Below, one piece after another: positions 1 to 6,516 of a stretch of 8,636 nt of DNA. Location of the stretch: positions 1-8,636 of the forward strand of contig JAFQND010000146.1 of NCBI GenBank assembly GCA_017396055.1, given 5' to 3'. Each line of letters opens with the position of its first letter. The first letter of the stretch is position 1. Under the pieces are notes generated by a model. The model saw only the letters and a program-made list of their open reading frames with translations, was not told the DNA's origin and searched no databases. The translations under genes and the position numbers were made by a program. The DNA comes from Oscillospiraceae bacterium. GTDB lineage: Bacteria > Bacillota > Clostridia > Oscillospirales > Ruminococcaceae.

Positions 1-1535
1 ACGGCTATGAGGAATACGGCCGCGGTCTTCTGGATAAACTGCGCGGCATGTACGCCTTTGCCATCTGGGATAAAACCGCAAAGAAGCTCTTCTGCGCCCG
101 CGATATCTTTGGTATCAAGCCCTTCTATTACTATCAGAAGGACGGCGAGTTCCTCTTCGGCTCCGAGATCAAGTCTTTTCTCGAACATCCCCGCTTTGAA
201 AAGGAACTGAACGAAAAGAGACTCCCCGACTGGCTCTGCTTTGAATATCTGCCCGACAGCGAGACCTTCTTCAACAATGTTTACAAGCTGCCCAGCGGCT
301 GTTATCTGGAATATGAAAACGGCGAAGTAAATATCGGCCGCTATTACGAAGTCACCTATCAGATCGACGAATCCAAGTCCCTTGAAGATTGGAAAAAAGC
401 CATCACCGAGACCTTTGCCGAATCGGTCGAGGCCCATAAGATCGCTGACGTTGAGGTAGGCTGCTTCCTGTCCAGCGGCGTCGATTCCTCCTATGTGGTC
501 AAGGAAGTTTCCAAGGTACAGACCGATGTCAAAACTTTCTCGGTCGGCTATGAAGAAGAAAAATACAGCGAACTTCCCTACGCACAGGACTTCTCCAAGG
601 TCGTAGGTGTGCCCAACATCTCCAACAAGATCTCTGCCGACGACTTCTTCGGCGCAGCCGGCAAGGTACAGTATTTCATGGACGAGCCCCTGCCCAATCC
701 TTCCGAGATTCCGCTGTATTTCCTGGCTGAAAATGCCGCAAAACACGTCAAGGTCGTCCTCTCGGGCGAAGGCGCCGACGAGCTGTTCGGCGGCTATCCC
801 ATGTATCTGGCAGGAGGCCACTTCTCCCGCTATACCAAAAAGGTTCCTAAATTGCTGCGAAAAGCTGCCGGTGCTGTGGCAGGCGCAATGCCCGAATTCA
901 AGGGCAAGCACTTCCTTGTCCGCGGTGCCATGGAGCCTTATGAGCGTTTCATGCGCTGCAACTATGTCTTCCACTGGAAAGAGCGTCAGAAGTTCCTGAA
1001 AAAGGACTATGGTGCAGGTGATCCTGCCCTGTTGACCAAGCCGCTGTTTGACAGAGTAGCCCATCTGGACGAACCCACCCAGCTGCAGTATGTGGATATG
1101 TACAGTTGGATGCTTTATGATATCCTGCAGAAAGCTGACCGCATGAGCATGGCAAATTCTCTGGAGCTGCGTGTTCCCTTCCTTGACAAGCGGATGCTGG
1201 AACTGGCAGTACAGATCCCCACCCGTTTCCGTGCCCATGACGAGGTGACCAAAGTTGCTCTCCGCGCCGCTGCCATCGAACAGCTGCCCGAGCGGACCGC
1301 CAACAAAAAGAAGCTGGGCTTCCCCGTTCCCCTCAACGACTGGCTGCGGATGGATAAGTACTATGGTATGGTCAAAGAGAAATTCGACGGCGAGATCGCT
1401 GCCATGTTCTTCGACCACGAGGCCATCACCGAGCTGCTGGAAGATCACAAGAGCGGCAAAAAGCTCAATATGAAAAAGATCTGGACCATTTATACCTTTA
1501 TTCTCTGGTATGAAGAGTTCTTCGTGAAGAACTAA
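1..1535 (+). CDS. asnB: Asparagine synthetase (glutamine-hydrolysing), 5' end cut by window edge
   Basis: Makes asparagine from aspartate, ATP and glutamine-derived ammonia in the cytosol. The reading frame is open from base 3, so the gene starts outside the window. About 510 residues are visible; family members are roughly 550-630 long, so about 100 are missing, including the N-terminal Cys nucleophile of the class II glutamine amidotransferase domain. Visible residues 1-75 hold the end of that domain (LRGMYAFAIWD, CARDIFGIKPFYY). The ATP-pyrophosphatase synthetase domain follows, with the PP-loop SGVDSS at bases 474-491, LSGEGADELFGGYP from base 759, LRVPFLDKRMLELA near 1167, and KKLGFPVPLNDWLR near 1309. 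The TAA stop at 1533 is followed nine bases later by a strong terminator, so the gene ends its transcript. Family assignment is firm. Which paralogue it is (AsnB, AsnO or an exopolysaccharide-linked type) cannot be told without the upstream context. Confidence 0.95.
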   Translation, partial: GYEEYGRGLLDKLRGMYAFAIWDKTAKKLFCARDIFGIKPFYYYQKDGEFLFGSEIKSFLEHPRFEKELNEKRLPDWLCFEYLPDSETFFNNVYKLPSGCYLEYENGEVNIGRYYEVTYQIDESKSLEDWKKAITETFAESVEAHKIADVEVGCFLSSGVDSSYVVKEVSKVQTDVKTFSVGYEEEKYSELPYAQDFSKVVGVPNISNKISADDFFGAAGKVQYFMDEPLPNPSEIPLYFLAENAAKHVKVVLSGEGADELFGGYPMYLAGGHFSRYTKKVPKLLRKAAGAVAGAMPEFKGKHFLVRGAMEPYERFMRCNYVFHWKERQKFLKKDYGAGDPALLTKPLFDRVAHLDEPTQLQYVDMYSWMLYDILQKADRMSMANSLELRVPFLDKRMLELAVQIPTRFRAHDEVTKVALRAAAIEQLPERTANKKKLGFPVPLNDWLRMDKYYGMVKEKFDGEIAAMFFDHEAITELLEDHKSGKKLNMKKIWTIYTFILWYEEFFVKN

Positions 1536-1543
1536 GTTAAATC

Positions 1544-1578
1544 ACACCCGCCGCTTTTTCACGGCGGGTGTTCTGTTT
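1544..1578 (+). terminator. Rho-independent terminator of asnB
   Basis: A perfect 10-bp stem, ACACCCGCCG (1544-1553) with CGGCGGGTGT (1562-1571), closes an 8-base loop. It is followed by a T-rich tail (1571-1578). It lies nine bases after the asnB stop. Confidence 0.9.
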
Positions 1579-1586
1579 ATCTGTTA

Positions 1587-1666
1587 TTGAGGCGCTGCCT
1601 CAAACTCCGTCCGGACGCTGTCCGGAACCTGCAAGGGTCAAAGACCCTTGACCCAATTTTTGGAGT
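1587..1666. repeat. Structured intergenic element with three hairpins
   Basis: Three tight hairpins sit in a row 5-6 bases apart. They are TTGAGGC-GCT-GCCTCAA (1587-1603), TCCGGAC-GCT-GTCCGGA (1610-1626) and CAAGGGTC-AAA-GACCCTTG (1632-1650). The third overlaps an alternative stem, GGGTCAA (1635-1641) with TTGACCC (1648-1654), followed by a T-run at 1657-1661. ACTCC (1604-1608) could pair with GGAGT (1662-1666) to enclose hairpins 2 and 3. The element is GC-rich inside an AT-rich gap, does not code, and lies beyond the asnB terminator. It resembles the GC-rich palindromic intergenic repeats I associate with Ruminococcaceae genomes. Only one copy is in this window, so its repeat status is inferred. 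Confidence 0.55.
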
Positions 1667-1759
1667 TAATATTTATTCTTTATGGTTTAGTTTTTTAGTT
1701 CTATGAGTATATATATTAAACTTCATAAGTTATTTACTGATGTATCTTTCCTGTTTCCA

Positions 1760-1768
1760 TGTTATACT
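1760..1768 (+). promoter_or_regulatory. Extended -10 promoter for the DUF402 gene
   Basis: TGTTATACT gives an extended -10 (TG at 1760-1761, TATACT at 1763-1768). No good -35 is visible at the usual spacing, as is common for extended -10 promoters. Transcription would start near 1775, about 25 bases before the ATG. The upstream stretch 1667-1750 is strongly AT-rich and shows nothing else I can name. Confidence 0.5.
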
Positions 1769-1798
1769 GTCCACAGAAAAAAGAAAGGAGATTTTTCC

Positions 1799-2368
1799 AT
1801 GAAACTTTCTGTCAAGACACTTGGCCGCGCCGACTGGACCCGCATTACCAGACGAAAAGACGCTTTTGCCCGCATCGACCGCCCCGAATTTTCCGGCGAA
1901 GCCTACCTGATCCGGGTGGATGAGCTGACCGCTCCTCTGCGCAAAACCTATGACGACGGCAGCTCGGTCACCATCGTCGACAAAGGCTATCACTGGCTGC
2001 AGCTGGCGCCCGAAACCGGCAGATGGTGGCTGACCGTGATGTTTGCTCCAGATCTTTCGGTCGCGTCGCACAACCTGTCGGTTGTGCAGTATTATTTCGA
2101 TATCACCGGCGGCAGCACCCTTCTGGGGGCAGCTGACAGCTTTTTCACCGATCTCTTCCTCGATGTGGTCATGATGCCCGACGGCAGGATCATCGTTCTG
2201 GATGAAGACGAACTGGAACAGGCATTGGAAGAACACATCATCGACCGGACCACCTATGATATTGCCAAAGGCGACGCCGCCGCACTGATCGCCGATCTGG
2301 AGGGCAACGCTCTCGCCCTGGAAAAACTCTGCCGGGAGATCCTGATGGAGCTCATAGAAAAACTGTGA
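1799..2368 (+). CDS. DUF402 family protein, probable nucleoside tri-/diphosphate phosphatase
   Basis: A 189-residue soluble protein of the DUF402/FomD-like family. Characterised relatives are metal-dependent phosphatases acting on nucleoside tri- and diphosphates, or in FomD on a nucleotide adduct in fosfomycin synthesis. Visible motifs are YYFDIT (residues 98-103), DLFLDVVMMPDG (118-129) and LDEDELEQAL (134-143). These are the acid-rich strands and helix that bind divalent metal in the family. A basic N-terminal part (RRKDAFARIDRP) and a tryptophan-rich strand (RWWLTVMF, 75-82) precede them. The start is ATG 1799, because AAAGGAG at 1784-1790 lies eight bases upstream. An in-frame ATG at 1703 would extend the protein across the promoter into unrelated AT-rich sequence. 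No clear terminator follows, so read-through into the MATE gene 71 bases downstream is possible. The exact substrate is unknown. Confidence 0.85.
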   Translation: MKLSVKTLGRADWTRITRRKDAFARIDRPEFSGEAYLIRVDELTAPLRKTYDDGSSVTIVDKGYHWLQLAPETGRWWLTVMFAPDLSVASHNLSVVQYYFDITGGSTLLGAADSFFTDLFLDVVMMPDGRIIVLDEDELEQALEEHIIDRTTYDIAKGDAAALIADLEGNALALEKLCREILMELIEKL

Positions 2369-2372
2369 CCCA

Positions 2373-2401
2373 TTGACAGGATCGCCCTTTGGCGGTATGA
2401 T
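2373..2401 (+). promoter_or_regulatory. Sigma-A promoter of the MATE gene, with dyad in the spacer
   Basis: TTGACA (2373-2378) and TATGAT (2396-2401) are separated by exactly 17 bases. This is a near-perfect vegetative promoter starting right after the DUF402 stop. Transcription would begin near 2408, giving a leader of about 32 bases. The spacer carries the inverted repeat CGCC-CTTT-GGCG (2383-2394). A second inverted repeat, ATAGTT (2403-2408) with AACTAT (2417-2422), spans the predicted start point. Either could be an operator, but that is inference. Confidence 0.75.
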
Positions 2402-2439
2402 AATAGTTGCATGATAAACTATCCAAAGGAGGAATCCTC

Positions 2440-3789
2440 TTGGTCAAAGATATGACAAAAGGCGATCCCGCAAAACTGATCCTGCAGGTGGCCATCCCCG
2501 TCTTTCTCGGCAGCCTGTTTCAGAAATTCTATAACGCAGCCGACACGGTTATTGTCGGCCGTATCCTCGGCACCGAAAGTCTTGCGGCGGTCGGCTCCAC
2601 CGGCAGTCTGAACTTTCTTGTCATGGGTTTTGTACAGGGCGTGTCCATCGGATGCTCGATCCCGGTAGCCCAGCGTTTCGGTGCAGGAGACCATGAAAAT
2701 CTGCGGCGGCATCTTTCGGGTGCGGTCTGGCTCTGTGCGGCGATCACTGTTTTGCTGACGATCCTGACGGTTTCCTTCTGCGGATCCATTCTCCGCCTAA
2801 TGCAGACTCCCGACGATATTTTCCATGAGGCGCATGCCTATCTGTCGGTGATTTATATGGGCATCGGCGCTACCTTCCTGTATAATCTTCTGGCGGGATG
2901 GCTGAGAGCCCTTGGTGATACCAAGAGCCCGCTGATCTTTCTGGTCATCAGCTCTGTTCTGAATATTATTCTGGACCTCGTTTTCATTCTCGGGCTGGAT
3001 GCGGGTGTAGCAGGAGCTGCCTGGGCGACCGTCACCGCACAGATGGTTTCGGGGCTTCTCTGCCTTGTCTACATCATCAGAAAGTTCCCCATCCTGCATG
3101 TCAGAAAGAACGAATGGGCCCTTTCCCCCGGTCATCTCAAAGAGCTGGCATGTGCAGGTCTTCCCATGGGCCTTCAGATGTCCATCACTGCCATCGGCGG
3201 CATCATCCTGCAGAGTGCGGTCAATACTCTTGGCTCCATCACAGTCGCCGCCATCACCGCCTGCAACGGCGTCTGCAATCTCCTTCAGGCCCCCATCGAG
3301 TCCATCTGTTCGGTCAGTGCCACCTTCTCGGGACAGAATATGGGAGCGCGCCGGATCGACCGTGTCCGCAAAGGCACCCGCGCTTCGCTGATCATGTCGG
3401 CCATTTATTCGGTCGCTGCTTATCTGATCGCCGTGCTGTTCGGCACCGATATCTCAAAGCTGTTTATCTCCAGCTCGGATCCTGTTCTCTATGAAAAGAT
3501 CCGACAGTTCCTTTCGATCAATTGCCTGTTCTTCTTCCTGCTGGCCATGGTCCTGATCCTGCGGAATACGCTGCAGGGTCTGGGCGCCGCTCTGCCCGCC
3601 ATGTGTGCCGGCTTCTGTGAAATGGCAGCCCGCGCTTCTCTTGGTCTGTGGATGATCAAGCGGTTCGGCTTCAACGCTGCCTGTTTCTCCAATGCGTCTG
3701 CATGGATCGCCGCCTGTCTTCTTCTGGTGCCCACCTATTGCATCATCGTCAGAAGGATGCAGCGGCAATATCCCTCCTCCGGTGACTAA
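2440..3789 (+). CDS. MATE-family multidrug/cation efflux transporter, TTG start
   Basis: An integral membrane antiporter of about 449 residues, the usual MATE length. It exports drugs or metabolites in exchange for Na+ or H+. The N-terminus DMTKGDPAKLILQVAIPVFLG and the following FYNAADTVIVGRILG (residues 30-44) and LAAVG (48-52) are the classic first-helix signature of NorM/MepA/DinF-type bacterial MATE proteins. Two homologous halves are visible, roughly residues 15-175 and 235-400. Hydrophobic helices fill the chain, with a charged break at about 208-225 (RKFPILHVRKNEW). The start is TTG 2440, which has AGGAGG (2427-2432) seven bases upstream. The in-frame ATG at 2452 is too far from it, and the earlier in-frame TTG at 2407 lacks a site and lies at the transcription start. 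Substrate cannot be read from sequence. Confidence 0.92.
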   Translation: MVKDMTKGDPAKLILQVAIPVFLGSLFQKFYNAADTVIVGRILGTESLAAVGSTGSLNFLVMGFVQGVSIGCSIPVAQRFGAGDHENLRRHLSGAVWLCAAITVLLTILTVSFCGSILRLMQTPDDIFHEAHAYLSVIYMGIGATFLYNLLAGWLRALGDTKSPLIFLVISSVLNIILDLVFILGLDAGVAGAAWATVTAQMVSGLLCLVYIIRKFPILHVRKNEWALSPGHLKELACAGLPMGLQMSITAIGGIILQSAVNTLGSITVAAITACNGVCNLLQAPIESICSVSATFSGQNMGARRIDRVRKGTRASLIMSAIYSVAAYLIAVLFGTDISKLFISSSDPVLYEKIRQFLSINCLFFFLLAMVLILRNTLQGLGAALPAMCAGFCEMAARASLGLWMIKRFGFNAACFSNASAWIAACLLLVPTYCIIVRRMQRQYPSSGD

Positions 3790-3791
3790 AC

Positions 3792-3815
3792 AAAGAGTCG
3801 TTTGGCTTCTTTTTC
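3792..3815 (+). terminator. Weak terminator after the MATE gene
   Basis: An imperfect stem (AAAGAGTC, then GTTT loop, then GGCTT with a bulged C and TTT; 3792-3812) runs into TTTTT. It starts three bases after the stop. The stem has few G-C pairs and one bulge, so efficiency is doubtful. Confidence 0.35.
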
Positions 3816-3829
3816 CTATCCGGCCGGTA

Positions 3830-3916
3830 AAAAGCATCGAAATTTATGGAAGCTGTTGCTTTTTTAAAAGCCAAAAGCAATATTGTTCTATAATACCGCA
3901 AAAAGCAGGCAATATT
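3830..3916. repeat. Cluster of short AAAAGC and GCAATATT repeats (possible operators)
   Basis: AAAAGC followed by A or C occurs at 3830-3836, 3866-3872, 3873-3879 and 3901-3907. GCAATATT occurs at 3877-3884 and again at 3909-3916, 32 bases apart, or about three helical turns. TTGCTTTT (3856-3863) with AAAAGCAA (3873-3880) also forms an inverted repeat. A TATAAT lies at 3889-3894 but has no good -35. The cluster sits just upstream of the oxidoreductase promoter. A regulator-binding role is inferred. Confidence 0.35.
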
Positions 3917-3931
3917 ATTTTGCTAAAACAC

Positions 3932-3960
3932 TTGCCAAAGACGACAAATATAGGTAGAAT
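3932..3960 (+). promoter_or_regulatory. Promoter of the Gfo/Idh/MocA oxidoreductase
   Basis: TTGCCA (3932-3937) and TAGAAT (3955-3960) are separated by 17 bases. Each box matches the sigma-A consensus at five of six positions. Transcription would start near 3967, leaving a leader of about 60 bases that contains the hairpin at 3978-3998. Confidence 0.65.
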
Positions 3961-3977
3961 AAAAGAGAAGAAAGTCC

Positions 3978-3998
3978 TGTCCGCTGTCACGGCGGACA
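3978..3998 (+). other. Hairpin in the 5' leader of the oxidoreductase mRNA
   Basis: TGTCCGC (3978-3984) pairs with GCGGACA (3992-3998). T-G and G-C pairs can extend the stem to nine, leaving a TCA loop. No T-run follows, so it is not a simple terminator. It lies about 30 bases before the chosen ATG and 12 bases before the weak AAAAGG ribosome site. A role in mRNA stability or translation control is possible but unproven. Confidence 0.5.
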
Positions 3999-4029
3999 AG
4001 TATTGATAATAAAAGGTATGGTGAAACCG

Positions 4030-5070
4030 ATGAAAAACAAGTACGGTCTTGTACTGATCGGATGCGGCCATATTGGTGAAGCTCATATCAGCGACATCTA
4101 CTACCACGATGAGATCGAAGTGGTCGGTGTTGTCGACCTGAACCTGGAAGCTGCCCGAGTTTTCGCCAAAAAATACGGCGCACAGTCTTATGGAAACGAT
4201 TACCATGAATATCTGAAGCGTGATGACGTCGATATTGTCATCATCGCTACCTATGTCAACAGCCATCTGCCCATCCTGAAGGATTGTCTGGCTGCCGGCA
4301 AACATGTCCTTTGTGAGAAGCCCATCGCCGGCTCTCTGGAGGAAGGCCGTGAGTTCTATGACGTTGTCAAGGCTCACCCCGAGTGTAAGGTTCAGATCGC
4401 CCATATTCTGCGCTATAACGAAAGCTACCGCAAGATCGCTGAAATGATCCATGACGGCGCTATCGGCGATATCCGTCTGATCCGTATGGCTCAGAACCAC
4501 CACATCATGAACCGTGACCGCTATGCTACCCTTCTGCGCGACTGTCCGCCCATCATCGACTGCGGCGTACATTACATCGACGTTATCCGCTGGTTCACCG
4601 GCATGGATATCGTCTCCATCGGCGGTATCGGTACCCGCATCGGCGACATCGCTCCCGACGGTACCTTCAACTACGGTCTTCTGACCATGGAGCTGGAAAA
4701 CGGCGGCACCGCTTTCTATGAGGCAGCCTGGGCTGATTCCACCGCTTCCTATAACCTGAAAGAATTCATCGGTACCAAGGGCCGTATCCGTCTGGTGCTG
4801 AATGATTACCGCTTCCAGGACCACGAAGAAGGCGACCTGATCGAGTACTACGACGCCGAAGAGAATGTTTATCATACCATCAACCTGCGCGCCAAGTACA
4901 AAAACATGTGGGGCCAGCTGAAAGGTCTGATCGAAGCTATCGAGACTGACGGCGAATGCTTCCCCACCATGGACGATGTCTTTATCGCTTATCGTCTGGC
5001 ACTGCTTGGTGACCAGGCTATCAAAGAAAAACGTATTATCAGCATCGATTCCGATAAAGATCTGCTCTAA
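4030..5070 (+). CDS. Gfo/Idh/MocA family NAD(P)-dependent oxidoreductase
   Basis: A cytosolic dehydrogenase of about 346 residues, a normal length for the family, which oxidises or reduces sugars, inositols and related polyols. The N-terminal Rossmann fold shows GLVLIGCGHIGEAH (6-19, the GxGxxG dinucleotide site) and an acidic end to strand 2 (VVGVVDLN, Asp36, favouring NAD over NADP). Family hallmarks are CEKPIA (95-100, with the active-site Lys) and DCGVHYID (177-184, with the catalytic Asp/His pair). His125 in AHILRYN is also typical. The C-terminal part (about 130-340) is the substrate and oligomerisation domain. The start is uncertain: TTG 4003, ATG 4018, GTG 4021 and ATG 4030 are all in frame with only AAAAGG (4011-4016) nearby. 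ATG 4030 puts the first strand at the usual distance. The gene is monocistronic, with its own promoter and a strong terminator. The substrate is not identifiable. Confidence 0.92.
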   Translation: MKNKYGLVLIGCGHIGEAHISDIYYHDEIEVVGVVDLNLEAARVFAKKYGAQSYGNDYHEYLKRDDVDIVIIATYVNSHLPILKDCLAAGKHVLCEKPIAGSLEEGREFYDVVKAHPECKVQIAHILRYNESYRKIAEMIHDGAIGDIRLIRMAQNHHIMNRDRYATLLRDCPPIIDCGVHYIDVIRWFTGMDIVSIGGIGTRIGDIAPDGTFNYGLLTMELENGGTAFYEAAWADSTASYNLKEFIGTKGRIRLVLNDYRFQDHEEGDLIEYYDAEENVYHTINLRAKYKNMWGQLKGLIEAIETDGECFPTMDDVFIAYRLALLGDQAIKEKRIISIDSDKDLL

Positions 5071-5075
5071 ACAAC

Positions 5076-5116
5076 AACCTCCTGCCGTTAAAAACGGCGG
5101 GAGGTTTTATTTTTTA
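5076..5116 (+). terminator. Strong Rho-independent terminator of the oxidoreductase
   Basis: A 14-bp stem with one T-G pair (5076-5089 with 5093-5106) closes an AAA loop. It runs directly into a T-rich tail (5105-5115). It begins six bases after the stop codon. Confidence 0.93.
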
Positions 5117-5128
5117 TCCGAATACTGT

Positions 5129-5157
5129 TTGACATCATAGGTAAATAATACTATAAT
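5129..5157 (+). promoter_or_regulatory. Perfect consensus sigma-A promoter of the AraC-type regulator
   Basis: TTGACA (5129-5134) and TATAAT (5152-5157) are exactly 17 bases apart, and both boxes match the consensus at all six positions. Predicted transcription starts near 5164, giving a leader of about 37 bases. A full-consensus promoter is unusually strong for a regulator gene. Confidence 0.88.
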
Positions 5158-5200
5158 ATAACCAAATATAGAATTCTGTAAAAAATAACAGGAGGGCTTT

Positions 5201-6412
5201 ATGGATCTGCTCCTTTACACCGGTCAGGAAATGGCCCATAATCTTTTGAATAACGATCATTATAAACAGCATGCCAGATTCTGGGAGGAACTTCTGAATC
5301 CCTCTTCGCCCTATGACACGGTCTTCACCCGCCGCCGCGCAAAACGCACCGGCGTGACCGTTTCGGAAGAGGATGATGAACTTTTCACACTGGTGCGAAT
5401 AGGACTCTTCGACCGGCTGCAGTTTGATGAGGTCGAGTGGTACCCTATGACCGAACCGCTCAGACACGCGCTGGTGACCCTTACAGCGCTGCCTCCCCTG
5501 AAGTTCGAAGCACTGATCACCGATATCATGCGCGGACATTACTGGCTGGTCCTGCGCCAGAACGATAAAGCCGATCCCGAAGAGCGTCTGCGCCGTTTCA
5601 GCGATTTCTGCCGGGACATGGGCTATAATACTGATTGCTGCTGGCTTACCGACTGCACCGTTGCCGACCTGCGCGGAGCCGCCGACCGGCTGAGAGTCAT
5701 CAGCGATGATGCCGGTCAGGGAAAAGGATGGCACCTTGCTGCCGAAAGCTATCAGCTTTCCTGCGGATACAGCTCTGCCTCCTTCCTCCCTTTAAACGAG
5801 ATACTGGTCGAAAAAGGATGCAATTCCTTCTTTGACGCGCTGCAGAAAAAGCTGGAGTCCCTCTTTGCCAGACAAAAAATCAATCTTCCGCTGATGCTGA
5901 TGCTCCGCGCCGACACCGAACGGCTGCTGAGAAAAGCACTGGCAGCAAAACAGCTGGATGCATCTGTGATCGAAGATGCCCGCTGTATGGAGCTGCTCGG
6001 CAAAGCATATTACAGCCCTGCCGACCTGATGCAGTATGTCAAGGCAGCGCTGAAGCCGATACGGGATCGTTTCCCCGTCGACGCGACCTATCCTGAACCT
6101 GTACAGAAGATCATCCGTTATCTGGACAGCAACCCCGAAAAGCCTTATTCCCGTACTGTTCTCGGCGAAATAGTCGGCCTCAACCCCAACTATCTGGCGG
6201 CACTGTTCAAAGAAACGACTGGCCAGTCGGTCTCGTCCTATCGCGGCATGAAACAGATGGAGCTTGCAGCACAGCTTCTGACGGAAACGAAGCTTTCCAT
6301 CGCAGAGATATCCGAAAAGGCCGGCTTTGGAGATCAGACCTATTTTTCCAATGCCTTCCGCAAACAGTTCGGTATCAGCCCCAACGAATACCGCAAACAG
6401 AACAGAAAATAA
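5201..6412 (+). CDS. AraC-family (YesN-like) transcriptional regulator without receiver domain
   Basis: A 403-residue DNA-binding regulator. Residues 297-403 are a full AraC/XylS DNA-binding domain with two helix-turn-helix units. The first is around VLGEIVGLNPNYLAALFKETTG (roughly 320-341). The second, IAEISEKAGFGDQTYFSNAF (371-390), is followed by the family signature FRKQFGISPNEYR. Residues 1-295 are not a cupin-type sugar-binding domain that I can recognise. Their pattern (FWEELL near 27-32, LFTLVRIGLFDRL, HYWLVLRQ, RLRRFSDFCRDMGY, then a Cys-rich CCWLTDC) resembles the degenerate middle region of YesN-type response regulators, but no N-terminal phospho-receiver domain is present. ATG 5201 is supported by AGGAGG at 5190-5195, five bases upstream. 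The gene stands alone between two strong terminators. Its target and inducer are unknown; the neighbouring oxidoreductase gene is one candidate. Confidence 0.88.
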   Translation: MDLLLYTGQEMAHNLLNNDHYKQHARFWEELLNPSSPYDTVFTRRRAKRTGVTVSEEDDELFTLVRIGLFDRLQFDEVEWYPMTEPLRHALVTLTALPPLKFEALITDIMRGHYWLVLRQNDKADPEERLRRFSDFCRDMGYNTDCCWLTDCTVADLRGAADRLRVISDDAGQGKGWHLAAESYQLSCGYSSASFLPLNEILVEKGCNSFFDALQKKLESLFARQKINLPLMLMLRADTERLLRKALAAKQLDASVIEDARCMELLGKAYYSPADLMQYVKAALKPIRDRFPVDATYPEPVQKIIRYLDSNPEKPYSRTVLGEIVGLNPNYLAALFKETTGQSVSSYRGMKQMELAAQLLTETKLSIAEISEKAGFGDQTYFSNAFRKQFGISPNEYRKQNRK

Positions 6413-6444
6413 AAAAGGTCCCCGGTTTTGCCGGGGACCTTTTT
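6412..6444 (+). terminator. Terminator of the AraC-type regulator
   Basis: A perfect 14-bp inverted repeat (6412-6425 with 6431-6444) has a TTTTG loop and a GGTCCCCGG core flanked by A-run and T-run. The A-run overlaps the stop codon. Its symmetry means it could also stop transcription from the other strand. Confidence 0.93.
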
Positions 6445-6457
6445 CGATGGCTTTTTC

Positions 6458-6486
6458 TTGCTCAATCTGACAAAATGTGCTAAAAT
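6458..6486 (+). promoter_or_regulatory. Promoter of the lipid kinase gene (extended -10)
   Basis: TTGCTC (6458-6463) lies 17 bases upstream of TAAAAT (6481-6486). The -10 is extended by TG at 6478-6479 (TGCTAAAAT). Predicted start is near 6493, about 24 bases before the ATG. Confidence 0.6.
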
Positions 6487-6516
6487 ATTTTTAAGTCAAC
6501 ATCTGGAGGAAGATCC

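Noticed and set aside
1703..1798. N-terminal extension of the DUF402 protein from an upstream ATG
   Set aside because: The extension covers the promoter and an AT-rich gap, has no ribosome site, and the internal ATG 1799 has an ideal AAAGGAG eight bases upstream.
2383..2404. CGCC-CTTT-GGCG as a terminator for the DUF402 gene
   Set aside because: The stem is only four G-C pairs, no T-run follows it, and it lies inside a near-perfect promoter.
3889..3894. Perfect TATAAT as the main promoter of the oxidoreductase
   Set aside because: No acceptable -35 lies 16-19 bases upstream and there is no TG extension. The TTGCCA-N17-TAGAAT promoter further down is better.
3978..3998. Leader hairpin as a riboswitch
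   Set aside because: It is a single short stem with no companion helices or conserved core of any riboswitch class I know, and the leader is only about 60 bases long.
3844..4875. A 343-codon open frame on the minus strand opposite the oxidoreductase
   Set aside because: It lies antisense to a gene with full Gfo/Idh/MocA motifs. Its composition (rich in V, D, A, I) mirrors the complement of the coding strand, and it has no recognisable domain. It also overlaps the oxidoreductase promoter.
5135..5734. A 199-codon open frame on the minus strand opposite the regulator's 5' end
   Set aside because: It is antisense to a well-supported gene and runs through its promoter, and I see no family motif.
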